DNA of 64,000 nucleotides from Congeria kusceri (GCA_027627225.1 CM051028.1:19925701-19989700), one strand, 5' to 3'. Shown: positions 1-12,221, counted from the first letter of the stretch. Translations and numbers: made by a program. Notes: generated by a model from the letters alone, not told the origin.

Positions 1-913
1 GCATCTCCGTAGTTAGGACATAGTTGTCGGGAAATTGCGGCTTCATCCCTTTGTTCACGACATCATCTTTTAATTGTTTATAATTCAAGTTATAATACGG
101 TTCTTCATCGTAGATCAATTCATGCATTAACAGACTTAGGGACCAAATGTCCGCTTTCATCATGTCGGCGCTTTTCAAAATTTCGCCCGACAGAACTTCG
201 GGTGCGGCGTATCGCCATATCTGCGCCTTCAATGTTTCGCTGCTGGGTTGTGACGTTTCCAAATCGTTCTTCAAAGCAATTAGTCCGTAATCCGTTAGTT
301 TTGCGCTACACGTTTCGCCTTCCACGTAGTTCAACAAAACATTCGGCGATTTCAAATTACCATGCGCGATGCCTTTACCGTGAATAAACTTCAGGCCTGA
401 GCACATTTGTTGAATTATTTGTACCTTTTCCTGCTCCGAAAATTCAATTGACTCCTCTAAAAGATGAATAGCCTCATACAGGCTCATTTCCATGTACTCC
501 ATCATTATATTAAGTTCATCTTTCCTGAACAAGAAACCAACCGTCCGCACAACATTTGGATGTTCTAGTTCGCACAACTGACGGAGTTCAGTTTTATGAC
601 CTTCAACTCTGGATTTGGAACTGTGTATAGCAATCTTTTTAACCGCTAACACGGCGTCCATCCAGGTGGCGAAATAAACCGACCCACACAAGCCGAAGCC
701 TATTTTCCCGAGTACTTTTAACTGCCCATCTGTCAGTTCCGAATCAGGTATCTCCACGCCTTCAAAGAATTTTACGCCTGTGCTCAAGCTGGTGATAGAA
801 TAACCTCCCTTGTGAGCTCTCTTCCAATCTCTTACCTCCTCATGACGGTTAATGCGGCAGAGGGCAAGTTCGAAGGAATGTTTGTACGTGCGACTGGCAT
901 CACTGCTGTCAAA
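1..913 (-). CDS. Gene 1, kinase exon (probable pseudokinase), cut by the left window edge
   Basis: Protein-kinase domain read on the minus strand, open from 913 to the window edge. A strong acceptor (TTTTTCAG) ends at 914, and the frame continues in phase 0, as in the kinase exons of genes 2-4. About 60 residues precede the glycine loop (GFGLCGSV), followed by AVKK with the ATP-binding Lys, the EYM hinge, the catalytic-loop motif HGN where HRD/HCD is expected, KSPN, DYG in place of DFG, the APE motif and DIWSL. Loss of the HxD aspartate argues against normal phosphotransfer, so I infer a pseudokinase or a very weak kinase. The C-terminal lobe end lies outside the window. It is clearly related to the kinase exons at 25.5, 38.5 and 52.6 kb, but is the most divergent of them. 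The family looks TKL-like, but I cannot place it in a named group. Confidence 0.85.
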
Positions 914-932
914 CTGAAAAACATGAGGCGTG

Positions 933-1194
933 TCGTGGGAAAACCGAACTTAATGCACGTGCGGAAAGTGTCGTCCCGTATCAGCCTGTGCGGATTATCA
1001 GACTGTGCAATCCTCACAGGCTTATCCAATACGGCACTTTCCGCTCACATTGGACTAATGATTAGAACAGACTTCCTTGAAACAGAAAATACCATAAAAA
1101 CGGAAAGTGTCGTACCGGATCAGCCTGTGTGGACAGCACGTGCTTATCCGGGACGATACTTTACGCACTTGCATTAAGCCCGATTTTCCCACGA
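933..1194. mobile_element. Palindromic MITE of a Dreissena-like abundant family
   Basis: Ends are about 40-bp inverted repeats starting TCGTGGGAAAA, and the interior carries further inverted copies of the GTGTCGTCCC...AGCCTGTG core. It has no coding capacity; open frames here are by-products of the palindrome. It sits in the intron of gene 1, about 20 bases from the acceptor of the kinase exon. A partial relative is at 23131-23312. The family assignment comes from memory of bivalve genomes. Confidence 0.75.
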
Positions 1195-2005
1195 CTCGTA
1201 TCAATTAAAATCAAAATTCAATTATTTTGGTAGTTCAAATACATATCAAAAAATTCAAGGTTCATAATTTCTTTTCAGTCAAGTGGCTATAATAAACAAA
1301 CAGTCAAACCGACGCCGAAAAACAAATAATATGCTTGGCGGAGGTAACCGGAGCTAGAATGTCTTTAAAAAGAAAACACTCGAGTTGAATTACATTTTAA
1401 CAATGTGTCAATGAAATGAGGCATTTTAGCCACGATTGTCCTCCAATTACAATGTGACACTCTTGATCGTTTCCGCTATGAAACATTGAGACACACCAAT
1501 TACGAGTCAATCGACGAGGTCAATTTATTGTGGAACGAACTTTTGAAGTATCGAAAAGAAAGCAAACAACATTCATTCATTCATTCAATTTTTCGTTCAT
1601 TCATTCAATTTATTATTTATTCATTCATTCAATTTATTATTCATTCGTGCATTCATTCATATGAATAAAAAGTCCAATAACTTGAGAAAAAAAATCAGAA
1701 ATGTGAATTGTATCACTGCAGCTATCCACTCTATATTTGTAACATTGAAGCCAACTAATGTAAATTATTTTATTTTCTAAAACATGTATACTTGATGTTT
1801 TCGTGTAAAATGTCCTAGAAATACAACCATTACCCCGAAGTCCATTACGGGCTGGGGTTCGAACTCACGATCCACGGATTGACAGTCCAGCGCTCTACCA
1901 AATGAGCTAGGCGGGCCCGGCACTAGTGAAAGGTAGTGGGTGATATATATTCGTTACACTGTTAGTAACTGAGGGTGTATGCGATATACACCCTGAGTGG
2001 GCCGG
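1195..2005. other. Gene 1 intron: TTCA microsatellite and a tRNA-like fragment
   Basis: Non-coding. A TTCA/TTCAATTTATTA microsatellite runs from about 1567 to 1662. A minus-strand tRNA-like block at about 1845-1921 has A-box and B-box-like sequence and is probably the head of a SINE. A 25-base sequence near 1956-1980 returns inverted near 2310-2335 on the far side of the next SINE. Confidence 0.6.
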
Positions 2006-2290
2006 GCCCGGCTATCTCAGTTGGTAGAGCGCTAGACTGTAAATCTGGGATTGTGAGTGCGAACCCCAGCCCGGTCACATAACTTGAGTGGGGATTGGTC
2101 ATGAAATTATTTCTACGACCATTTCCCCCCTACCTCTGATTCAAGTAGGGCATTTGTCAGTTACTGGCATAGGTATATGCACTTAGTACTGGTAAGCCGC
2201 TTAGATTGCCCAGGAAAAGTGTGAGTAGGTTAACTGATCACCGTGATATGAGTGAAATACTGTTAAAAACGGCGAAAAATCCCTACAAAC
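2006..2290 (+). mobile_element. tRNA-derived SINE
   Basis: The first 75 bases resemble a tRNA with A box (GGCTATCTCAGTTGGTAGAG) and B box (near 2056), and a Tyr-like GTA in the anticodon position. A tail of about 200 bases follows, containing a block that recurs, inverted, at 13650-13792 and 29303-29520. This makes it a dispersed SINE rather than a working tRNA gene. It lies in the intron of gene 1. Confidence 0.7.
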
Positions 2291-4039
2291 AAACAACACA
2301 CCCTCACCCTCAGTTACTTACAGTGTAACTTATAATACTAGATATGGATAATAGGTCGTAATGTTTAAACCCCCTCCTCTAGTTGTGTAGATTATGTGTT
2401 GATAAGTTATGTGGATAAATGACAGAATAGCTCAAACCTTCTATACAAATCATTTAAAGAGGAATGTAATTACAAAATAATATATAAATAATTTATGACT
2501 GTTAACAATGCGAAAGTTTACTTCTTAACTGCATAAAGGGGCTTCAAAGATACTGAACTCCAGATGGGCATAAACGTGTGCATTTTTGTAATAATGCCAA
2601 AACGGTAAAACATGCGTAAAATCATCACCAGTTGTATCAAACATGATCGAATAATGCCCTTAACTGTATATTTCATTGAAAAATAGATGCTGAATGAGCT
2701 TGCACTTTCGTTGAACCCGGTATTCCCGATTTTAAAATACCGCGGCTTTCCTGCACCTGCTTAGTCACGTGATTGTTTTGCTTTACGGTGAAAAACAAAA
2801 ATGGCGTCATCCGCTTCGAATATAGAAGTACTTGCTGTTTTGTATGGTTTTATTGTTTTAGACGAAGCATTTGTTTATTTTTGTACAGCAACAAATACAA
2901 ATTATATTTGCAATTTGCATGCGCGGCTCAACAACAATAAAATATCACGTGATTATCCTAAATATAAACGGCACTGTTTTTAAATTACTCAATTGGTTAT
3001 GAACCTAAAGATTTTATGACGATAAAACTATATGAAACCATTGTTTTCTTGGTAAATAAAAAAACGTATAAATTTTTGAATGTGTTTTATACGATTATGT
3101 AAAAAAAATATCACGATTTTTTGACAATTTTTTGTTTTGTTTTTTTTTTACGATTGGATTATCTGGAGGTTAGATCCGTTAATCTGCAAACTGTCAACTC
3201 TAGTTTTGACATATTCAGGCCTTAAAAAAGTAATGTTTCTGGTCGCCCTACCGTTTCTATTATTTACATATTTATGCCGATATTTTTTTCAAGAGTTCAG
3301 CAGTCCAAAAAATAGAATGTTCTGCTATTGATAATGCAAGACAAAAAGGACCCCCATTCCTTGAAAGGAGTGGCCATATCATTGATTAAAAGCACAAAAT
3401 TTATCCACAGGTAATTCACACAAACCAAAGTCCTGTACGTCGCGTCAGATGTTCGCGTAAATTGGTGTAACATGACGTTCATTTATTTTCTCCTATCACT
3501 GGACGTATACTGTGTGCTATTCAAAAGATTGTAAGTTCAAATATTGAGAAAATATTATATTAATTTCTCCAAGGAACATTTTTTAAACACGTTGTCTTAT
3601 AAGTAGTCTTATGTACCCAAAAGGTTAATTCAGTTGAGCTTATATCGTTTCCCATTGCTTAGCTGCAATGACATATCAACTTTCAAGTTCTAAAAGAGAT
3701 TTATTCATTTAGACATTGCCTCTAAACCCGCTATGTTTATTGACACTCAGTGTATTTAATATTAAAATACAATGTCTGACTGCTATCGATTTCCAGTTTT
3801 AAAACAGTCATTTCTGAGGCACAATTAATAAGTTTGTACATGTATACAAATGCATCATTTCCCTTTCATATGTGTTAATACGTTAACGGCCCCTCGCAGC
3901 TACAGCCACTTTGTAAAATGACTTTGTAGAATATTTTGATATTGTGTTATCTCATTTCAAGTTTGTACAATAAAAATGAACAAACGCATTTCCTGTATGT
4001 CACATTTTAAGTAAAAATCCCAATTAAAGCATACCCATT
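2291..4039. other. Gene 1 intron, AT-rich, no gene recognised
   Basis: No conserved coding region seen. A short open frame at 2801-2983 starts with a good context (AAAATGGCG) but has no recognisable domain or partner exon. The rest is simple AT-rich sequence. Confidence 0.5.
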
Positions 4040-4770
4040 CAGTCAAAACTTGTATGTATGAAGTTTCATTAAAATATCTCGATGCGTTCTCAAGTTATTG
4101 AGCGGAAACCGTGTTTTCTATTTTTAGTAACGGTGACCTTGAACTTGATCCCACCCACCCTATATGCAATCCTGTATGAGGTCTCAATATAAGGTATCTA
4201 TGTATAAAGTTTCATTAAAATATCTTGATGCGTTCTCAAGTTATTGAGCGGAAACCGTTTTCCTATCTTTAGTAACGGTGACCTTGAACTTGACCCAACC
4301 CATCCCATATGCGATTTCAAGTGAGCTCTCTATATAAGGTATCTATGTATAAAGTTTCATTAAAATATCTCGATGTGTTTTCAAGTTATTGAGCGGAAAC
4401 CGTGTTTTCTATTTTTAGCAACGGTGACCTTGACCAGTAACCTGTTTATCTCAAAATAAATAGGCGTCTTCCTTTTTTCATAGGGTATCTATGTATAAAG
4501 TTTTTTTAAAATATCTCGATGCGTTCTCAAGTTATTGAGCGGAAACCGTTTTTCTATTTTTAGCAACGGTGACCTTGACCTTTGTCCTGTTGACCTCAAA
4601 ATGTATAGGCGTCTTTCTTTCCTCCCACGTAACCAGCATACCAACTTTCATGATCGAATGTCAAAGCGTTCTCTAGATATCGTGCGGAAACGAAATGGTA
4701 TATGGACAGACCGACCATCCGACCGACCGACCGACCGACCGACGGACAGGTGCAGAGCAAGATACCCCCA
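4040..4770. repeat. Degenerate tandem array, unit about 145 bp, ending in a CCGA microsatellite
   Basis: Four units begin near 4051, 4196, 4340 and 4487, each with the block AAGTTTCATTAAAATATCTC followed by the CAAGTTATTGAGCGGAAACC block and a 'GGTGACCTTGA' block. A CCGA repeat is at about 4718-4745. This looks like a dispersed bivalve repeat with internal tandem structure. It lies in the intron of gene 1. Confidence 0.75.
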
Positions 4771-5250
4771 CTTCTTCGATTTAGCTTTAGCTAACAGCAT
4801 ATCACGTAGGGTGTTTTTCAAATGTACGCCAATATATATATATAATAAATAAATAATTCCACCCAACCGACCCAACATTTTTTGTCATGCCAGCATTAAC
4901 AAAACTATGATTGTTTAATTTCAACCTCACTTAAGTTCAGATAATTGAAAAATCTCTAATTCTCGTTTCGAGTGTGATATAACTGTATTTTGCGATAAAC
5001 TGAAGTTGATAATACACACGTCGGCAATCAGTAAGTTTAACTTGTGTATCCAACACCATCTACGAATCATTTCTCCAATGTACGCTGTCACGTCAATGCC
5101 AGCGTATTTTTTTCTCTTTCTGTATGCTTTTTAAAAATAGAACTAGTTTAAATGCTAAATACATTTGCAAAAATAAAACGAACAACGACATTTTATATCA
5201 AACAACCGGATCTACAAACAACTCTCTTTAAAAACTAAATTAATATTTGC
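4771..5250. other. Start of the gene 1 intron, non-coding
   Basis: AT-rich with a short TA run near 4832. On the minus strand the intron begins at 5250 with GC rather than GT (GAG|GCAAAT), directly after a codon boundary. Confidence 0.4.
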
Positions 5251-6009
5251 CTCATCGCCTTTGCGGATCTGCTCGATTATTTTAGGGACAGTCTTGGTAA
5301 CCGCACTCTTCCGTTCTCTAGGCAGGCTGCCACGTGGTAGACCCACGCGATTCAACTTCCGGTTCTCTGGGCTGTCAACGTACAATTGCACACTGGTCGT
5401 GCCCGTCCGAGAGTTAAACCGGGCGGTACCCACGACTTTCCCAACTCTTTTGAGTTTTCGATTCTGCCAACTGTCTTTGTAAACGGCAAGCGTTGGTGTA
5501 CTGTCGGCATTCTCACCAGGCCCAGCCGGATTTCTAATAGATCTAGCTCCGTTTACAAGCGCATGTTTGTTCCGCAATATTGGGTCTGCCTGGGTTCCCA
5601 TTAAGGATTTGGATAGACCTTTGGCAGAAGCTGGTGTCTCTCTCATATAGATTAGCTTAGCCTCTAGATCAGGGACCCTGGGTCCGTTATGTGTCGTTAC
5701 TCTATCCTGCTGCCCTTTGCCTGGGGTTGCCTGACCGGAAGTAGCCCTGGCCGCTCTCGGACTGCTCCTTCGCGGCGACTGTGTATGCGCTGCCCTCACA
5801 AGGGGCATGCTTTGAATATCAGTACCCGTTTTACTTTTATGTTTCACTTCACCGGTTTTCGTATACGTTTTTTTATCCGTCACTTCACCATTTTTCTCAT
5901 TCGGAGTTTTCTTATCCGAAGACAGTTCACTAGTATCCGAACCCCTCATAGAGGTATGGAATGACCGTTGTCCGCTTCGTGGACCCGTTCTGGTGTTTCG
6001 GTTCAACAT
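5251..6009 (-). CDS. Gene 1, N-terminal repeat exon
   Basis: Open frame on the minus strand. I chose the ATG at 6009 because the frame further upstream has only a TTG. The first 200 residues are basic, Ser/Thr/Lys-rich and low-complexity. Near the end there are two degenerate copies of the family repeat: VYKDSWQNRKLKRVGKVVGT and LYVDSPENRKLNRVGLPRGS. The tail (IIEQIRKGDE) aligns with the corresponding tail of gene 2. The frame stays open to a stop at 5212, but the exon most likely ends at 5251, where GAG|GCAAAT matches the phase-0 donor of gene 4 (GAG|GTAAGA) except for GC in place of GT. Spliced to 913 it joins the kinase frame in phase 0. If the GC donor is not used, the product would be a repeat protein without a kinase domain. 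Confidence 0.65.
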
Positions 6010-7029
6010 TTTTTTTTCAAAAGAAAGTTTTATATTGTTAAATTCAGCACATACCAACTCAGATTAAAATGTCTGAATGTATTATAACACATGCTTTACC
6101 TACTCCAACTCAATACACCATTTTCAAAAAACCCTAGTACATGTAGTTTCGTTTTCGATTAAGTTTACAGGCAAAATGTTTACAAAGGAGTGGTCGTATT
6201 TATGTAAAATATTTACAGGTAATGTCACGGTCGTGTATTTATAAATAGCTTTTGATGTCATTTACCACGTTTACCAAGAAACAACTTTATGTTAATATTA
6301 GAAAACAATCATTTGATCGCTTTAATTCTTATTAAATTGTTGGAACGTTCTATTCGTTTATCAAAGCGCTAAATGCACTATTGGTGTTTGCTGGTGCTCA
6401 ACACAAATAAGGCAGCCGATTTAATACCTATATTCGACTTGAAAACCAGAAGGGGCATATGCGCTAAGAAGGCTGATATATTTATTGAGAAATATCTCTT
6501 AAAACTCAAAAGTAGTTCATGATTTGACATGAGTTTCGATGTTAACTTATATGAACTAAAAACATTAGTTTTGTATAATTATATTTTCTGTGCCGACTCC
6601 AATTATTTCTTCCGACAGCTTTATATAAAGTGAAATACATGTATATGAAAATCAAATTAGGTAATAACAGCTACAAAACAAGATATGCATACCCGCCGTC
6701 TTTTATCATCTTCTTTAACATTCGCGCATTTAATGACCATTGACTGAGCGGGTAGATAACGTTGTGTTACAAAGTGTATTGGGAGTCTATATTGGGAAAC
6801 CTTTATTCAAATGCAATGACTATTTAAATGCAACAACTTGAGATATTCGGTTCGACCCCGAACAACAGAGTCTTATGTCGCGTATTGATTTTACAATGCG
6901 TCTACGTATTTCAGCTTCATATGTAAACAGATGCAGTGCTGTTTTAAAGAAATAATTGATTTGAAAGTTGATACTGTGTGATACCAAGATCTACGTAAAA
7001 TTGATGGGTAATAAAATGGGGTTACAAAA
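6010..7029. other. 5' flank of gene 1, no gene recognised
   Basis: AT-rich, no supported coding region or repeat family. On the minus strand this should hold the promoter and any 5' non-coding exon of gene 1, but I see no convincing TATA box or splice donor. Confidence 0.4.
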
Positions 7030-7448
7030 GGGTATGACTAAACACCGGAAACCCTCAAAAACCCACACACACCTACTTGATGAACAGAAACCTTCAAAAT
7101 CCCTATGAAACACAAGAAACTCATCAGCGAAAACCAACGGAAACATACAAAAACCTACTTAAACTTGCGAAAACCCAAGAAAACCTCCTTAAACTAACGA
7201 AAAACCGCGAAAACCAGAGCAAACACGAAAACCAATGGAAGCTTTAGAATTGTGCAAATTTCGCGGGTTTTCGCTGTTAAATTATGGTTGTCATGGGTTT
7301 TCGTTATTTGAAGTAGGTTTACAATGTTCGTTGCTACTTGTAGGTTTCAACACATTAAGTTAGGTTTTCGAACGGTTTTCTTTTTATTTTAAGTAGGTTT
7401 TCGAGGCTTTTAGCTGGTTTCCGTGGGTTTTCGGTGTTAAGTCATACC
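7030..7448. mobile_element. Foldback (long terminal inverted repeat) element, MULE-like
   Basis: The left arm starts GGTATGACTAAACACCGGAAACC and the right arm ends with its inverse (GGTGTTAAGTCATACC). The arms are built from inverted AAAACC/GGTTTT runs over most of the 419 bases. Flanks read GTTACAAAAG (7021-7030) and GTTTACAAAG (7449-7458), a possible imperfect 10-bp target duplication of the size typical of Mutator-like elements. No coding capacity. Confidence 0.65.
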
Positions 7449-8975
7449 GTTTACAAAGGCACGTTTTCATAGTGCCTCAGAAAGTTACTATTTTATTTCT
7501 CTGGTTAATGTTGAACATTTGAGTAATTCAATTGTTATTCAATTGAAATATGTACTCTCTAGTATTTCTTTTTAATTTGAACAGCAATGCTATGAAGTTA
7601 ATTTGTATTTGCATAGCTGTATAGTATGATTAAGTATGTGCCAAGTGTGAGGTTTGACATGCCTTAAAACTGTTTTGAACCCCCAATGCTTTGCATTGAC
7701 CGTCCCATGGCGGTGACCCCAGTTTTATCATAGTTTTTTTCGTGTTCTGTGCTTGTTTCATGCTATTTGTAGTAATTTGATATATTGAAATTGGTCACTT
7801 GACCTAAACACTATTAATTGCAATACACCTACGTGAAAATAATCAATATGCTGACATCACAGAAAGACTGTTGGCGACAAAAGAAACTAAAAGCATTTTT
7901 TGAATTGAGGGGGCATTTTTGCTTAAAAGGAAACAATAAGGAAACATTTGTTTAAATGAAGTTCAGTTTCCCACATTTTAAACTTGAGAATATGGCTTCT
8001 TATTCAAAATTATGTGACATAATAATACAAATGTATTGGTAAGTGACGAACATATACTTCATCAAGCTAATTATCTCATGCAAACGGATTAATATACATG
8101 CCAGTTAACAAATCAATCTGCAATGAGCCGTCATTGCGGCAGAATAACAGATGAAGCGTGGTAGTTAGGAGCATCGATTGTTAGTGATTTGTAGCCTACT
8201 TAGTCGAAAGTAGGTCATACGATGCGTGTTCTCGATTTTCCATGTTACAGTTTTAAATTAATACATTGCAGTAATTTGTTATCAAAATATTCAGAATAAG
8301 ACTCACTAACACTTCCGCAACGATTCAAAATAACAAATGTAGCGCATTAAAATAGTGGTCTAATTCCAGGATACCCAGGTGAATATTTCGGTTACATACA
8401 AGTAAATAACGAAAATATGAGTGTCATTAATTCGACGTAACAGTTTTAATAAATTGACTTGTTTAGAAACCGGAATTTTAATAAATCACATGATAAACAC
8501 GTTATAATACACATGACATACATTATCTTAAATAATTAAACGGTAAGAAAACAGGCGTGAATTTTTGCTATTTGAAGAAGGACCCTTTCAGGTTTCGATT
8601 TACTGACTCGTAGCCTGCAAAGAAAAGAAGTAGTTTTCCGCGATACCTGTTTTAGAGATTACCCTCTCAAAAGACCGTTGGCTTCTGCCAACAGTCTAAA
8701 AACTTGATTTTCCCTAATTTAAGTCAATGGTGTCCTAGTTTCAGTCAAGGGAATGTTAATCCCATGCATGATTTTTGCATGGAGAAATCCCTCATAGTTA
8801 ACATTACCGTCAGAAGTACAGTTATTCATGGAAAGCATGAAACAGCACAGTGTTTTTTAACAAAAGAGTGAAATTTGTCTTTAAGGACCATTTCGTGTCG
8901 ATAAGGGTTTGTCTCCAGCTGCTGCAGCTGGAGTTTAACATAAGAATATGTCGCCGGTTGATGAAAAGTGTGCAG
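7449..8975. other. Intergenic, old repeat fragments and small palindromes
   Basis: A fragment at about 7660-7740 (block CCATGGCGGTGACCCCAG) resembles a dispersed bivalve repeat. Short palindromes lie at 8671-8699 and 8761-8783. No gene recognised. Confidence 0.4.
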
Positions 8976-9049
8976 CCAGTCCGGAACTCGAACCCGGGCC
9001 CTCTCGCGATCTGGGCGAGTGCTCTTCCGAGTGAGCTAACCGGGCCGCT
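8976..9049 (-). repeat. tRNA-like sequence (SINE head or tRNA pseudogene)
   Basis: Read on the minus strand it has an A-box-like GGTTAGCTCACTCGGAAGAG and a B-box-like GGGTTCGAGTTCCGG at tRNA spacing. The acceptor arms do not pair well, so I do not call a functional tRNA. Confidence 0.5.
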
Positions 9050-9297
9050 TACACACTAATCACCAATCCCACTTCAGTTCGGTACCGTAACACCTAGTTT
9101 ATAATCATACATTGGCGGTATATGTCTTATTAGACCACAGCTGTCGCCAGCCGACCATTCAGAGGCAAGAAAAAGAAGTATTGTATAAATCCCACACACT
9201 AGCAGTAAGGTGTTGGTATATATAACTCCCGATTTCCTCGCGCGCGAGGTGTAAAGGCCAAATAAACTCAGTTTTGAGTTTTAAGATTAATGTATAC

Positions 9298-9298
9298 T

Positions 9299-9335
<37 letters not shown>

Positions 9336-9765
9336 AAGTAGTGTAGTAGTAGCAGTAGTAGTAGTGTAGTAGTAGCAGTAGTAGTAGTGTAGTAGTTGTT
9401 GTTGTTCATGTTGTAGTTGTTCGTGTAGTTTATGTTGTTAATTTTGTTGTTGTTGTCGTGTTGTTGTTGTTCATGCTATTGTTGTTCGTGGCGTTGTGGT
9501 TCGTGTTGTTTTTCGTGTTGTTGTTAATTGAGTTGTTCTTCGTTTTGTTGTTGATCATGTTGTTTCTAGTGTTTCTGTTGTGCGTGTTGTTGTTGAAGTT
9601 ATTTTTGTAGTTCTTGTTGTTGTTCGTGTTGTTGTTGTTGGTCATGTTGTTATTCTTGTTGTTGTTGTTGTAGTTATTGATGTTGGTGGGGTTGTTGTTT
9701 TTCGTGCTGTTGTTGTTCGCGTTGTTTCTCGGGTTGTTGTAGTAGTGGAGTAGCAATTGTGTAGT
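9298..9765. repeat. Trinucleotide microsatellites (TAG)n and (GTT)n
   Basis: Pure and interrupted TAG repeats run from about 9298 to 9395, then imperfect GTT/TTG/TTC repeats to about 9765. The Asn-rich open frame on the minus strand here is a product of the repeat, not a gene. Confidence 0.9.
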
Positions 9766-10693
9766 GGATTAACAATTGTGGAGGATGTGGTGGTATTTTA
9801 AGTTCTATTAGTGGTTGTAATTACTGTTATTAAATTGAATTATTCGGCTTCAATAGTGTATTGATTTCTCAAATATGAATTTGGTCTAAAATGCTAAAAT
9901 ATTGCTAGACAAAAAGGCCATGAATTAAGCTGTTCACTCTGCACTGCGAGCTACGTGTGTTTTATTTATATGGCATGTAACAATTATTATTGTCTCTTGC
10001 ATTTATAAAGGTCATGTTTTGTAATACGGTAAACCAAACATGTATTATCTGTGGTCTCAGTCGGATAGACCCGCTCGTAGCAGCTGTATATGAAATTGAT
10101 ATATTCCATATACAACCGCTACTCGGGGTTTATCCTATACATGTAACGAAACACATCTAGAAATAAACGCTCGATAACAAAACCATTTTCAAAAAAATCC
10201 CATGTTGTAGTTTCGTTTCCGCTCCCACGTTATTGTTTACAAACTGATTGGTTATATTTATATTTACATGCAACGTGAGGATAAAGCAAAAAATATTATT
10301 TTAATTTATTTATAATGCCATTTGGGCTTAAAGCTCCAAATGATTCGGCTAAAACAACACATTTTTAAAATCGGTTTCCTCTGACCGTAACCTCAGCCAG
10401 CATTCGGTCGGAGAAAAATCTTGTGATCTGTAAACGGCGTATTCATGAAAAAAAAATCTCAAGATAATTATGTGCATGTTTTTTGAGGACCATTCTTCAA
10501 CGTTAGAACTTGACATTTTGTTTTTAGTCTAATATATTCAAATACTTTAATAAACTTAAATGTTCCCAATGTAATACACTTTTAATTACACGTAATTTTT
10601 TTTTTAAACTTCCGTACGTTTACGGTTTAATTTTGTAACTGCTTGATAGTCTGGTTACACGTCTTTCTCGTTTACTCCCAGTTTTGTCCACGA
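9766..10693. repeat. Intergenic with one long hairpin
   Basis: Mostly AT-rich sequence. Bases 10063-10135 form an imperfect palindrome with arms of about 30 bases (GGATAGACCC.../...GGGTTTATCC), possibly a small MITE or a MITE tip. Confidence 0.5.
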
Positions 10694-11125
10694 GCCGGGT
10701 GGCCTGACTCATGGTTTGTGCAAGATTAAAAAACTGTTTTCGTTTCTGGAAATCACTTTATGTACATACTGGGTGGCCTAACGCATGGTTTGTGTTAGAT
10801 TAAAAAAACTGTTTTCGTTTCTGGAAATCACTTCATGTACATACCAGGTGGCCTGACTCATGGTTTGTACTATATTAAAAAACTGTTTTCATTTCTGGAA
10901 ATCACTTTGTGTACATACCGGGTGGCCTGACTCATGTTTTGTACTAGATTAAATCAAACTGTTTCCGTTTCTGAATATCACTTCATGTACATACCGGGTG
11001 GCCTGACGCATGGTTTGTACTAGATTAAAAAAAACTTATTCCATTTCTGGTAATCACTTCATGTACATACCGGGTGGCCTGACTCATGGTACTATAATAA
11101 AAAACCTGTTTCCATTCTGGAAAAT
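10694..11125. repeat. Tandem repeat, unit about 75 bp, six copies
   Basis: Units start near 10694, 10769, 10844, 10918, 10994 and 11070, each with CCGGGTGGCCTGACTCATGG followed by a TTTCTGGAAATCACTTCATG block and GTACATA. Copies differ by a few substitutions. Confidence 0.9.
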
Positions 11126-12221
11126 GAAGTGATGTTTTTTTGTTGTTTTTTAATATATATTCTGTGTTTAAAGTTTGTATTTCTTTTTTATTATTTTCTT
11201 TTTTCATTTATCAATTACATGACAACAATAAAAATGACAAAATCAAAAGCAATCACGCCATTTACTCGCTGTGACGGCCTCAGTGTCATCAGCATCCCAT
11301 TTACTTCCTGTGCCGTCTCAGCGTAATCAAATATACTTCATGAAGTATATAGTACCAGAACAAGGTCACGTCTCAATGCGCACTGTTTATCTATAGTGCA
11401 TGTGACAGGATAAAAGTCAAACATGTACGAGTTGCAAATTATTTATAACGTCGAGCGACAGTATTGTGAACGCGCGTACTGTTTCGCGGACTGTGTTGTT
11501 TAATGTAATTATTATGCACATCATGCAGATTATACAAAAAATATTAATAGGTTTATAAAGATTATAATAAAGCGAACACAGCTGACATGCATTGGACCCG
11601 CCTTTCGGCTCGTCCAGTATGGCATGTCAGCTGTTTACTCGTCCAAATATATCACCGTATTGTACAGAGCGCTGTTAAATAACCTTATGATATTGCAATA
11701 AATATTTTAAAAGATATCGCGACGCCTATGACCCAATTTAGTTACATCTGTCCAAACACCGTTCACCAATGATGAATGCCATGCTCTAGACTGGAATTAT
11801 CGCCAAAGCTCGAGATGCGTGGAATAATAGACATTATGTTTTATACTGCGAATGTTTTAGCCGCAACATATATACCAAAAAATCTGGGTCCGTATTCACA
11901 AAGCTCCTTATGGAAAACTGGAGGAAATTTTTTAGTTCTTAAAACTCCTTAACTCTGTGGCTGTTCTCATTAAGTTCTCATTAATTTAAGATTTTCCTTA
12001 GGAGCTTTGTGAATACCAGCCCTGTCTCCTGTATCACAGCATTTAGCATCAATTTAAAGTTTGAGATGTAAGTTAATTTCAGGATTAGTAAATTTCTTAA
12101 AGGGATTAGTTATTTGACAATTTCCACAATATTTCAAAAATAAAAAAAGAACATAATATTTAATTGAGCACAATAACACTGCTCACAAACAGCACTGTTC
12201 TAAAATAGTGTACCATTTTTA
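11126..12221. repeat. Intergenic with a hairpin and a small MITE
   Basis: Bases 11578-11634 form a hairpin with arms of about 22 bases (ACAGCTGACATGC/GCATGTCAGCTGT). Bases 11885-12022 are a 138-bp element with terminal inverted repeats GTATTCACAAAGCTCC and its inverse; part of a related end is visible near 36550-36580. Confidence 0.65.

Noticed and set aside
2006..2080. Functional tRNA-Tyr gene
   Set aside because: The tRNA-like part continues into a SINE tail found at two other places in the window.
2801..2983. Small gene starting AAAATGGCG
   Set aside because: Good start context, but no domain, partner exon or similarity recognised; it lies in the gene 1 intron.
9430..9756. Asn-rich open frame on the minus strand
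   Set aside because: It is the translation of a GTT/TTG microsatellite and has no other coding signal.
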